The position numbers and the translations under genes were made by a program. Of a DNA stretch of 64,000 bases, positions 7,396 through 15,694 are shown in pieces (the stretch's first letter is position 1; each line of letters starts with the position of its first letter). Source of the DNA: Phycisphaeraceae bacterium (GTDB lineage: Bacteria; Planctomycetota; Phycisphaerae; Phycisphaerales; Phycisphaeraceae); the NCBI GenBank assembly GCA_020851465.1, contig JADZCR010000003.1, positions 62,001-126,000 of the forward strand, in the 5' to 3' direction. Below the pieces are notes generated by a model that saw only the letters and a list, made by a program, of their open reading frames with translations, was not told the DNA's origin and did no database searches.

Positions 7396-8424
7396 ATGCC
7401 AACGCATCACATAGTTCTCATTCCCGGAGACGGGATCGGGCCTGAGGTCACGACGGCTGTCAAAAAAATCTTCACCGCGGCCCAGGCACCGGTGGAGTGG
7501 GTCGAGCACCACGCAGGCATCACCGCATTGAAGCTGGGCAAGGCTGTGCTGCCCGAAGAAACCATCGAGGCCATCGCGCATCACAAGGTTGCGCTCAAAG
7601 GGCCGGTGACCACGCCTGTCGGCGAAGGCTTCACGTCCATTAACGTCTCACTCCGAAAAAAACTCAACCTCTACGCTGCGGTAAGGCCGGTGCGCAGCTT
7701 GCCGGGGATCAAGACCCGATACGAAAACGTGGACCTCGTCATCGTACGGGAGAACACCGAGGGGCTGTACAGCGGCGTCGAAAATGAAATCGCGCCGGGG
7801 ATCGTCATGAGCATGAAGGTCGCGTCCGAGGCGGCGTGTCTCCGCATCGCACATTGGGCGTTTCGTTACGCCACCAAACGCAAGCGGAAAAAAGTCACCG
7901 TCTTCCACAAGGCGAACATCATGAAGATGACGGACGGACTGCTCCTGCGTTGCGCTCAGCGCATCAACGAGGACGAGTATCCGAATATCGAGTATCAATC
8001 CCTGATTATCGATGCCGGCTGCATGAAACTCGTCCAGGATCCCTCACAGTTCGATGTGCTGCTGATGGAAAATCTCTACGGCGACGTGGTGAGTGATCTG
8101 GCAGCTGGACTTGTCGGCGGACTAGGTGTCGTACCCGGAGCAAATATCGGTGACGACGGAGCTGTGTTCGAGGCAGTTCATGGCTCCGCGCCGGATATTG
8201 CCGGCAAAGGTATCGCCAATCCGCTGGCGATCCTGATGTCAGCTGCGATGATGCTCAACTACCTCGCCGACATCAAACACGATGAGAACAGCCGCAAGGT
8301 CGCAACGAAGCTTAAGGACGCATACAACCTCGCGCTGTCAGACGGGAAAAAGACACGCGACCTGGGTGGCGAACTATCCACCGAGCAATTCACCCACGCG
8401 GTGATTGAGCGATTGAAAGGCTGA
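7396..8424 (+). CDS. NAD-dependent isocitrate dehydrogenase (isocitrate/isopropylmalate dehydrogenase family)
   Basis: A cytoplasmic beta-decarboxylating dehydrogenase of 342 residues. It opens with VLIPGDGIGPEV. GEGFTSINVSLRKKLNLYAAVRPV (phosphorylation/substrate loop) is followed by IVRENTEGLYSG, HKANIMKMTDGL, the metal-binding LLMENLYGDVVSDLAAGL and the nucleotide loop EAVHGSAPDIAGKGIANP. The TSxNxxLRK substrate loop fits isocitrate (mitochondrial IDH3-like NAD enzymes) rather than 3-isopropylmalate. Homoisocitrate dehydrogenase is the main alternative. Expected reaction: isocitrate to 2-oxoglutarate in the TCA cycle. The start at 7396 replaces an upstream TTG because the protein motif begins there. 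Confidence 0.88.
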   Translation: MPTHHIVLIPGDGIGPEVTTAVKKIFTAAQAPVEWVEHHAGITALKLGKAVLPEETIEAIAHHKVALKGPVTTPVGEGFTSINVSLRKKLNLYAAVRPVRSLPGIKTRYENVDLVIVRENTEGLYSGVENEIAPGIVMSMKVASEAACLRIAHWAFRYATKRKRKKVTVFHKANIMKMTDGLLLRCAQRINEDEYPNIEYQSLIIDAGCMKLVQDPSQFDVLLMENLYGDVVSDLAAGLVGGLGVVPGANIGDDGAVFEAVHGSAPDIAGKGIANPLAILMSAAMMLNYLADIKHDENSRKVATKLKDAYNLALSDGKKTRDLGGELSTEQFTHAVIERLKG

Positions 8425-8506
8425 TCGCTGTAGCACTACGACGGTATCAGAAGCGCATGCGCAACAGACAGAGGCGGACACCTTTGCTCCTGGTTGTCGT
8501 CGTCAA

Positions 8507-9928
8507 TTACGGCATCATCCGCTTGAATGTCCCCAGATCCACTACCACGCCATTGGGCTGGTAGTAATCTACGTTCAGGTGATCCTTATCTGTGAACGTA
8601 AACACCAGACAGTTGAAGTTCAGCTTTCTCGCAAAGTCCAAATCTCCGCGGCCCGGCCCGGCATACGCTGAGTTTTGATGACTCTGTGCGTGAAAGTGAT
8701 AGTGCGCCAGGCCGGTGTAAGCGGCCTCGATCAGATCCTGTGATGACAGAAACTTCAAGTCGTGTCGTCGGATTTCCGGGGGGAATGACTTGCCGTAGTA
8801 CCCCTTATCGCCGTTGGCATAGAGAATAACTCCGCCGTGTTCTGTGCTTTGGTCCTTGTGATCGGCATCCGCCTGCCCAAAGAGGTTGCTTGCCAACCCT
8901 CGCCTCATAGCATTTTCAAGCACACGGATCGTCAGCAGGTCCCCCCAAACAAGTTTTGAATCCCACGCCTGAAGATTCTGAGGCGTGTCTTTGTCCGCAC
9001 CGTCAAACGTCGGGTTCTTGACCGAGTGTTCGACGGCAGCCAGATCGCTGACCAATTCCTTGTAGAGCTGGCTGCGTGACATTGCAGTTACTCCCGGCGT
9101 GCGGGATGCGTTGAGCAAGATCGGCAGATGGCGCAGCTCCAGCCCGCGTCGTTGTTCTTCGTTTAGCCTTGCTACTTCCGTCTTATACGACTCCCACAAG
9201 TCACGACGGGCAGGGTCACGCAAATAGGACAACCACAGAACCCCCTCACGATTCGTCGGCACCGTTCGCAGGTCCGCAGCGCATGCTTTGAGATCCGCCA
9301 CTAGAGCGGTCTGCTCAGGAGCTTGAGACAGCAAATCCATCAGCCGCTGCGGTGGAGCCAGGCGGTTGAGTAGTTCCCATGCAGACACCTGCTGCGGCAG
9401 CGGAACTTCGTTATTTCGGTCGGCGAAAACGTCAAACACAACCTGCTCGACGCTCTTTCCCGGATTGAGTTTCACCAGCAGATCACGCTCCGGTCTTTCT
9501 GCATCCGGAGTCAGTTTGTCCGTCCTTGCATACTGACGGACAAATGTCGGCGTCATATCGGTCCACTGCCGCTCCTGGGCGACTTTGAAAATGTACTTCA
9601 TCGTGTCCCAGTTCACGATGAGCGATATCCGCTTGGCGAGCGTTGCTTTGAATGCGGCTTCATCATACGAGACCAGTTGATCAACGGCATAGCGACGTTG
9701 TTCAAACGGATAGCCTCTCTCATAGAGCAGGATTTCGAGCGCAGCGATTCGACCAGGGTCATCGCGTTTTTCCCGCTCAGCTTGCTTGGCGGCGTTCATC
9801 CGCTCCTGCGGGTCGATCGTTCGGTTGGTCATCATGCCCACCGGATCTTCAAAATGGCTTTTCATCTGGCAAGATGCCAGCACCATCGCAGACATGAGAG
9901 CGACCGACAGAGCAGATGGATATTTCAT
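8507..9928 (-). CDS. Lipoprotein with a possible C-terminal JAB/JAMM-like domain
   Basis: 473 residues. A signal peptide ends in the lipobox LASC (lipid-modified Cys20), so it is a membrane lipoprotein. The middle is helical and unlike any family I know. The last 80 residues look globular: LAHYHFHAQSHQNSAYAG (His409, His411, His413), then RGDLDFARK (Asp429, Asp431), then beta strands CLVFTFTD and VVVDLG. This order resembles the His-x-His...Ser...Asp pattern of JAB/JAMM metalloproteases, but the spacing is longer than usual, so the match is tentative. CGGAG lies seven bases before the ATG. The gene is convergent with isocitrate dehydrogenase. Confidence 0.7.
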   Translation of the reverse strand: MKYPSALSVALMSAMVLASCQMKSHFEDPVGMMTNRTIDPQERMNAAKQAEREKRDDPGRIAALEILLYERGYPFEQRRYAVDQLVSYDEAAFKATLAKRISLIVNWDTMKYIFKVAQERQWTDMTPTFVRQYARTDKLTPDAERPERDLLVKLNPGKSVEQVVFDVFADRNNEVPLPQQVSAWELLNRLAPPQRLMDLLSQAPEQTALVADLKACAADLRTVPTNREGVLWLSYLRDPARRDLWESYKTEVARLNEEQRRGLELRHLPILLNASRTPGVTAMSRSQLYKELVSDLAAVEHSVKNPTFDGADKDTPQNLQAWDSKLVWGDLLTIRVLENAMRRGLASNLFGQADADHKDQSTEHGGVILYANGDKGYYGKSFPPEIRRHDLKFLSSQDLIEAAYTGLAHYHFHAQSHQNSAYAGPGRGDLDFARKLNFNCLVFTFTDKDHLNVDYYQPNGVVVDLGTFKRMMP

Positions 9929-9977
9929 GGGTGGACTCCGGGATTAATGCCTGAAAAGTATGACCTGAGATAAGGAC

Positions 9978-10014
9978 AAAAGAAAACGACGGTCGGTTGA
10001 TGCCGACCGCCGTT
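9978..10014 (-). terminator. Intrinsic terminator
   Basis: On the minus strand a 12-bp stem with one mismatch (arms 10003-10014 and 9985-9996, loop of six) is followed by a T-rich tract TTTTCTTTT. It lies downstream of the membrane protein gene at 10100 and before the lipoprotein gene. Confidence 0.75.
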
Positions 10015-10099
10015 CGTATTTTCAGGTTCCACAAAATAGGTTCTGGAGAACTGACTTTCTCTCCACTGCTTGAATACTCCGCGGAACACTGAGGTTGTA

Positions 10100-10669
10100 T
10101 TAATTTTCTCCGGGATAGCACATCTTCGGCGGAGTCTTGATATCGCCGCATTTCTCCAGAACTTTCATGCGGATGTTATTACCTTCAGGGCTCTGAAACT
10201 GATACCACTTATCGCTGTCAGGCTCCTTGATGTAGTGCCCCTCTTCCTGCTTCAACATATCTTCAGGACGTAATGGCGGAGGCATGGCACTGGTGCTGAC
10301 CTTGGCTGGATTAGTAAATAATTCTTTTGCTTCCTTCGAATAGACTTCGATGTAAGCAATAAACCGTGACTTTTTATCCGCGCAGTCGCCGCAGGAATAA
10401 ACCCACGCACGGGCACCCATTGGTTCGCCGTTCTCATTGAGCTTGCCCGATGGAGAAGCGATTGGCGGCAGTTCATTGCCCTTACCGGCAAATAGTCGGT
10501 CGAGGTGATCCGGCGCTTCCGATCCCATGTCGTAATACCACATGTCAACAGGTTTATACGAGGTCGGTGTGCTGTTCCAGACAATGGCCGCAAGTGAAAG
10601 AATCAATATCAGAACAGCAAGAATGGTGACGACTGCTGAGTTCTTGTTAACCCAGTCGCGGAGCTTCAT
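10100..10669 (-). CDS. Single-pass membrane protein, unknown function
   Basis: 189 residues with one N-terminal membrane helix (about residues 12-32) after a short basic start, then a soluble, probably periplasmic domain. It has four Cys: CGDC (about 93-96) in a segment with the AWVYSCGDCADKKSRF pattern, and two near the C-terminus (EKCGDI and KMCYPGEN). They may form disulfides or bind a metal. No catalytic motif is recognisable. AAAGGA lies seven bases before the ATG and a terminator follows the gene, so it is probably a single transcription unit. Confidence 0.7.
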   Translation of the reverse strand: MKLRDWVNKNSAVVTILAVLILILSLAAIVWNSTPTSYKPVDMWYYDMGSEAPDHLDRLFAGKGNELPPIASPSGKLNENGEPMGARAWVYSCGDCADKKSRFIAYIEVYSKEAKELFTNPAKVSTSAMPPPLRPEDMLKQEEGHYIKEPDSDKWYQFQSPEGNNIRMKVLEKCGDIKTPPKMCYPGEN

Positions 10670-10823
10670 GCGAGATTCCTTTCTGATTCGTTAGGAGCCG
10701 ACACGTTTATACATCCTGCCAGTGTACGGATAACGGACAGCGATAGGTACTCGGATTGTATCGGCAACAAAAACCAAACGCCAGTAAAGACTTTTCGTCT
10801 GTCACCCCGACTAACCCCGCCTC

Positions 10824-10843
10824 GCTGCCTTGCCGGAGGCAGC
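10824..10843 (-). repeat. GC-rich hairpin downstream of sppA
   Basis: On the minus strand GCTGCCT-CCGGCA-AGGCAGC forms a 7-bp stem about 30 bases after the sppA stop codon. No T run follows, so termination would need help from Rho or the hairpin may stabilise the 3' end. Confidence 0.4.
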
Positions 10844-10872
10844 AGCTCTTTGAGGGCACGGAGCGTCGCACT

Positions 10873-11940
10873 CTATTGGCCCCCCCAATAGCTCCAGCGA
10901 TACTCGATCCGAGGAGAGGCTAGATCACCCAGCATGCGACGAAGCTCGCTGGTATCCAGAGTCATCTGCTTGGCCGATGAAAAACTGATGCTGAGTCCCT
11001 GTCTGGCACTCATTCGTGTCACCGCGTAAGTTTTGGTCACATCGAGCTTGGCCAGTGTCTTGGCTTCATTGATTGCGTCATCAAGGTATCCGACCTGGTC
11101 GATCAGCTTGTTCTGCTTGGCCTGGTCTGATGTGAACACTTCACCTGTAGCCAGTGCTTTGACTTCATCACGTGAGCCAAAATACTTTTGTCGCCCGTTG
11201 TAAACCACATCGACAAACCGCGCATGCGCGTTGTCGAGGATCATCCGTACTTTGTCACGATCCTGATCATCCCAATGTCTCATGATGTTGTTGGCCACGT
11301 CCTTTTTCTTTGAGTCGGTGGCCACGATCACTTCAGGCGTGACTCCTACTTTTTCGAGTAGCTTGTCCACGGTCACAATCTGTGCGATCACGCCGATACT
11401 TCCGGTGATGCAGGTCGGCTCGGCGACGATCTTGTCGCATTGAGCGGAGATGTAGTAACCACCGCTGGCTGCAATACCACCAAAGCTGGCGACGACCGGC
11501 ACACCCGTGTCGCGGCGAAACTGCTCGATGTCATGCGCGATGATATCTGACGCAGCGACCGTACCGCCTCCGGAATCCACACGCAGAATAACCGCCGCCG
11601 GCTTGTTGTTGCGCAACTCTTTGAGCGAATCACGAACGTAGGCAGCCGTCGATTCATCGATCAAGCCTGTGACATCCAGGATGACGAAGCGGTGATCGGT
11701 ATCACCGGCGAGGTAGGGTTTCTCGGTCGGCCCGGAGATCGATGACGCAAAATAGGCTCCAAGATAGATATTCAGGAGTATCGACAGAAAGAAAAGGCTC
11801 GTGAGCAATCCCGTGCCGATGCGCCCCCAGAACGACGCCCGCCGCGGCGGCTGGCTGAACATCATGGGTGGGTATCCCGGCGGAGGCGGGGGCAGCGTGT
11901 GCGGCGGCGGACTGGCAGGACGATCATTATTTTCAGCCAT
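10873..11940 (-). CDS. sppA: Signal peptide peptidase SppA (short, single-domain S49 form)
   Basis: A membrane-bound serine protease that degrades leftover signal peptides. Its 355 residues begin with a Pro-rich cytoplasmic segment, followed by a membrane helix (about 44-66) and one S49 domain. ILRVDSGGGTVAASD precedes GGIAASGGYYISAQCDKIVA, which carries the nucleophile Ser159. The general-base lysine is in ATDSKKKDVANN (Lys211-213), about 52 residues later as in Bacillus SppA. Length fits the octameric short form rather than the doubled E. coli enzyme. It is divergent from the gene at 12168. GAAGGA precedes the ATG. Confidence 0.92.
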   Translation of the reverse strand: MAENNDRPASPPPHTLPPPPPGYPPMMFSQPPRRASFWGRIGTGLLTSLFFLSILLNIYLGAYFASSISGPTEKPYLAGDTDHRFVILDVTGLIDESTAAYVRDSLKELRNNKPAAVILRVDSGGGTVAASDIIAHDIEQFRRDTGVPVVASFGGIAASGGYYISAQCDKIVAEPTCITGSIGVIAQIVTVDKLLEKVGVTPEVIVATDSKKKDVANNIMRHWDDQDRDKVRMILDNAHARFVDVVYNGRQKYFGSRDEVKALATGEVFTSDQAKQNKLIDQVGYLDDAINEAKTLAKLDVTKTYAVTRMSARQGLSISFSSAKQMTLDTSELRRMLGDLASPRIEYRWSYWGGQ

Positions 11941-12167
11941 AGGTCAGGTTCCTTCGAGGACTCGTCATAGCCTGCGAGTTTATTCACAGGTTATCCGTCG
12001 GATCATCCATGTTACCTGTATCTGTCGAGGCCGCGAGTCTGGGTATTCAGTCCCTGATATCCCCCTGCTCTGCAAATAACCATTGGCTGTTTCGGCAGGC
12101 ATCGAGGAGAGAGTAACCGGCCCTTATTCGTTATGATCATGAGACATTCCATTGCGGAGTTTCTCTG

Positions 12168-13094
12168 ATGAAAATTGGCATCATTCTCTCGGTCATTCTC
12201 GTCGTTGTGTTGGGTGGCTTCTATTTCATAGCGACGTACAGCCCGCCTGATCCTCCCACGTCCGCTACGTCGGAATCCAAACTGGTAGCTGCCACACTCG
12301 CTGCCGACTTACCTGCAATGTTTGAGCCGACCGAGGTGAATGAGGACGCTAACGCAGCTTATGCCGCCGTCTTCGCATACTTCCAGGAAAACTTCGAAGA
12401 TTTCGTCAAAAACCGTCAGGTAATTAAAGAGCCTGATGACAGGTCGGCAACACAGCTCACTGACCTCTTGATCAAGGCTTCGCGGGCAGGCAAATTGTCC
12501 AAGCCGTTTCTTGACAATCTGGTTCCGCTCAAACCCGGCGGAGAGATGCCGCATGACGCAATTACGGTGATTCAACAGGTCGTCCTGGGGCTTGCAGCCC
12601 GCAACCGTGAAAGCGGAAATGCAGGCTATGCGATGGACGCAACCAAGGCTGTCTTTGCGATGGGCCAGCGCGCGTTTGAAAATAGCACGCGGTACTACAA
12701 CCGCTGGAGCGGAATCGTCGCCATGACCGATGCGGGCAGCCAGATGGCGATGTGGGCAGAGGAAGACCCAGAGTTGATGGAAAAACTCAAGGCATGGGAT
12801 CCCGCCCTCAAAAAGGTCGCCGATGCCTGGGTTCCAAAAGTCGGGAAAATCCTCAAATCACTCCGACCGCAAATCGGAGATCTGATCAACATCGCTCGGA
12901 ATGACAAAGACCTCACCTTCCGTGTCGAGGCAACACTTCAACTGGGTGTCGTGAAGTTCAACCCCAAGACGCGCGGCAATCTCAAAGCGATCACCAGTGC
13001 CATCGAAGACGCCAAGGCATCGGAAGACCCGGCTATCTCTGCTGCGGGAAACGCTGCGGAAGCCTTTACCAAGGAAGAAATGCGAAAGCTGTAA
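12168..13094 (+). CDS. Membrane-anchored protein, unknown function
   Basis: 308 residues with an N-terminal membrane anchor or uncleaved signal (about residues 3-23) followed by SPPDPPTS, and then a soluble, mostly helical domain likely facing the periplasm. Conserved-looking aromatic and acidic patches (STRYYNRWSGIVAMTDAGSQMA, near residue 180) hint at a structured helical bundle. No enzyme motif is seen. A TATGAT hexamer at 12132-12137 could be the -10 of its promoter. The M48 protease gene follows after 61 bases in the same direction, so the two may be co-transcribed. Confidence 0.7.
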   Translation: MKIGIILSVILVVVLGGFYFIATYSPPDPPTSATSESKLVAATLAADLPAMFEPTEVNEDANAAYAAVFAYFQENFEDFVKNRQVIKEPDDRSATQLTDLLIKASRAGKLSKPFLDNLVPLKPGGEMPHDAITVIQQVVLGLAARNRESGNAGYAMDATKAVFAMGQRAFENSTRYYNRWSGIVAMTDAGSQMAMWAEEDPELMEKLKAWDPALKKVADAWVPKVGKILKSLRPQIGDLINIARNDKDLTFRVEATLQLGVVKFNPKTRGNLKAITSAIEDAKASEDPAISAAGNAAEAFTKEEMRKL

Positions 13095-13155
13095 CGGGGC
13101 TGGCTTTCACCATCGATTTCACGATTCATTATCGTCTGGGCGATAAGATTCGTGG

Positions 13156-14637
13156 ATGCAGATCTTCGTACTGGCTCTGATGCTTGGGGTATTCGCCCAC
13201 GATGCCCGGCCGGGCTTATTCCACTCAGCCGCGGCCATCGACGGATGGCTGGTTACGGTTATCGTCGTTTTTCCCAAGCTCGCACTTGGGAGCCTGTATT
13301 GGCTCGCCTGCCGTTACACACGGGAGCGAATCGCCAAGCCCGACGGACGCAAAACACTCAAGCGGCTCGAGTGGCTCACCACGAGCTTCCGTTTCCTCGC
13401 ACTGATGTTATTCGGCCTCGATCTTTACGTCGGCACACTCGACCATATCCGCTATCTGCTCGCCGGGCCGGGTGGTAATCCGATCATTATTGATGAACTG
13501 CTCGTCATTCTTCCCACGCTGGTGCTTGCTGCATTCAGTTGGTGGGCGTATTACCCGATTGATCGGCGAATGCGTGAAGCTGCACTGATCGCCCGTCTGG
13601 ACTCAGGCCAGCCAATCAATCCCATCTGGACGCGAGGGCAATATCTGCTCGCACAGTTTCGCCACCAGATGGTGATTATGCTCGCACCGCTTCTGGTTCT
13701 GGTCGCTTGGAGAGAGATTGTCGATCGCTATGGTGGCGACATTGCCAGTGGAATTGACACAAAAACCATCCTCCTCGTGGCAGGGTCCGGCGGCCTGCTC
13801 TTTTTCGCTCCCGTCATGATTCGACACCTCTGGGACACCACACCCCTGCCCGACGGAGAACTACGCCATCGGCTGCTGCTTCTGTGTAAGACTCATCGCG
13901 TGGGTGTCCGGCAATTACTCCTCTGGCGCACATTCGGCGGAATGATCAACGCCGCGGTCATGGGCCTGATGGCTCCGGTGCGATACATCCTGCTCACTGA
14001 CGCGCTCCTCGAGCAGGTCCCGGTAGCTCAGGTAGAAGCCGTAATGGCACACGAGGTCGCCCACGTGCGAAAACATCACCTTCCCTGGCTGCTCGTGGTG
14101 CTGCTTGCCGTTGCAGGATCTGTGATGACCCTGTGGGAGTTCGTGTTATTTGGCGGCGCGGAATGGCTCGAACATTCCGCCTCCCCGCAGTTGGCTGGCT
14201 ACGGCCAATGGCTGACCAGTCAGCAAGATGTCATGTCCGCCTGCGCCGCGATGGGCACCCTTGCAACCGGCGTCGCAATCTTCGGCTGGATCTCACGTCG
14301 ATTTGAACGACAGGCTGACACTTTCGCGGTTCAGCATTTGTCGATACACGATTCATCGGCTGAGGCTTCACAGCCGGTCATCACCCAGCCAGCCATCGAG
14401 ACAATGGCTGGAGCATTGCAAGCGGTAGCGGACCTTAACCACATCAACACCCAGCGGCGAAGCTGGCGGCACGGATCCATCGCTTGGCGACAGTCCTATT
14501 TACAAAGCCTCGCCGGCCAGCGCACCGACAAGCTGCGGATCGACCGCGAGGTCTTCTGGATCAAAGCCATCTCCGCAGCCATCGTCGTCGGACTTGTGCT
14601 GATGGAGGTGGACCTCCGCGACTTCATGAAGTTTTGA
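13156..14637 (+). CDS. M48-family membrane zinc metallopeptidase
   Basis: A 493-residue integral membrane protease. Hydrophobic segments occupy most of the first 220 residues. The zinc site HEVAH (His299-Glu300-His303) lies in QVEAVMAHEVAHVRKHH. The third ligand is probably Glu384 in RRFERQADTFA, which matches the ExxxD pattern of the HtpX/Ste24 class. Such enzymes act in membrane-protein quality control or peptide processing at the inner membrane. It is longer than HtpX because of extra N-terminal membrane segments. A TAAGAT hexamer lies six bases upstream of the ATG and there is no Shine-Dalgarno. dapF follows 86 bases downstream with its own -10. Confidence 0.87.
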   Translation: MQIFVLALMLGVFAHDARPGLFHSAAAIDGWLVTVIVVFPKLALGSLYWLACRYTRERIAKPDGRKTLKRLEWLTTSFRFLALMLFGLDLYVGTLDHIRYLLAGPGGNPIIIDELLVILPTLVLAAFSWWAYYPIDRRMREAALIARLDSGQPINPIWTRGQYLLAQFRHQMVIMLAPLLVLVAWREIVDRYGGDIASGIDTKTILLVAGSGGLLFFAPVMIRHLWDTTPLPDGELRHRLLLLCKTHRVGVRQLLLWRTFGGMINAAVMGLMAPVRYILLTDALLEQVPVAQVEAVMAHEVAHVRKHHLPWLLVVLLAVAGSVMTLWEFVLFGGAEWLEHSASPQLAGYGQWLTSQQDVMSACAAMGTLATGVAIFGWISRRFERQADTFAVQHLSIHDSSAEASQPVITQPAIETMAGALQAVADLNHINTQRRSWRHGSIAWRQSYLQSLAGQRTDKLRIDREVFWIKAISAAIVVGLVLMEVDLRDFMKF

Positions 14638-14696
14638 GAGTTAAGGAATCTGACAAGCAATCACTCCCGCCTATCACCTCCTCTTTCAGATCGGTC

Positions 14697-14702
14697 TATA
14701 AT
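14697..14702 (+). promoter_or_regulatory. -10 hexamer of the probable dapF promoter
   Basis: A perfect TATAAT lies 21 bases before the dapF ATG; GAGGTG sits five bases before the ATG. No matching -35 is visible 17 bases upstream. Confidence 0.45.
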
Positions 14703-14723
14703 CTTCGCCCCACGAGGTGAACC

Positions 14724-15626
14724 ATGCGCTTCACAAAGATGCACGGCATAGGCAACGACTATGTCTATATCAACGGTTTTGAAGAGCGAATCACGGATCC
14801 CTCCGCCTTGGCGGTGAAGCTGGCGGATCGACACTTCGGCATCGGGGGGGACGGCTTGATTATCGTTGCGCCTCCATCACCCGGAAGCAATGCGGATGTA
14901 CGCATGCGCATGTTCAATGCTGACGGGTCCGAATCGGAAATGTGCGGTAATGGCGTCCGGTGTGTCTGCAAACTAGCCCATGATCGAACTATTACCCGCG
15001 CTAATCCCATGAAAGTCGAAACCGGTCGCGGGGTACTGACGCTCCGCTACCAGACCGATACTCATGGGAAGGTATCGCAGATCACCGTGGATATGGGTGA
15101 GCCGATCCTGGAAGCAGGTCGAATCCCTGTCAGCATTCCTGGCATCAAGGACGGTGATCGCGTTATCAATATTCCGATTGATCCCGCATCGTTATTACTC
15201 CCCGGCGTGCCTCGTGGCTGGGCTGCGGCCTGTGGACTGGAAGCAAACCTAACCGCTGTCTCCATGGGAAACCCGCACATCACGATTTACGTTAAAGATG
15301 TAAACCATGTGCCGCTGGAGACGATCGGCCCAATCCTGGAAAAACACTCCTGGTTCCCCCGCCGTATCAACGTCCACTTCGTGCAGGTGCATTCATCCAG
15401 CGAAGTGACGATGCGCACCTGGGAGCGCGGCAGCGGTATCACGCTTGCCTGCGGAACCGGAGCCTCGTCAGTCTGTGTCGCTGGTGTGCTCACCCGTAAA
15501 ACCGGGCGAACGATCCTCGCACACTTGCCCGGCGGGGATCTCACACTCGAATGGAAGGAATCCGACAACCACGTCCTGATGACAGGTCCGGCGACAGAAG
15601 TCTTTACCGGAGAGATTCCTCTCTAA
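14724..15626 (+). CDS. dapF: Diaminopimelate epimerase
   Basis: Converts LL- to meso-diaminopimelate, the last step before lysine and a peptidoglycan precursor; cytoplasmic. The 300 residues contain both cysteine motifs: Cys74 in MFNADGSESEMCGNG and Cys243 in RGSGITLACGTGASS. KMHGIGNDYVYI at the N-terminus and MGNPHITIYV near residue 181 are also typical. Length is close to the family's usual 270-300. The meso-DAP route implies a DAP-type cell wall or at least lysine synthesis. No other lysine gene is nearby. Confidence 0.96.
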   Translation: MRFTKMHGIGNDYVYINGFEERITDPSALAVKLADRHFGIGGDGLIIVAPPSPGSNADVRMRMFNADGSESEMCGNGVRCVCKLAHDRTITRANPMKVETGRGVLTLRYQTDTHGKVSQITVDMGEPILEAGRIPVSIPGIKDGDRVINIPIDPASLLLPGVPRGWAAACGLEANLTAVSMGNPHITIYVKDVNHVPLETIGPILEKHSWFPRRINVHFVQVHSSSEVTMRTWERGSGITLACGTGASSVCVAGVLTRKTGRTILAHLPGGDLTLEWKESDNHVLMTGPATEVFTGEIPL

Positions 15627-15694
15627 TGCGAACGCTCACCTGTGACACACAGGCGTCATGCCGGCAAGTTCACGGAGAGAGCGGGGTTCGTCCG

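Noticed and set aside
13152..13478. 108-codon frame overlapping the M48 protease
   Set aside because: Shadow frame, no family features; the M48 frame carries HEVAH.
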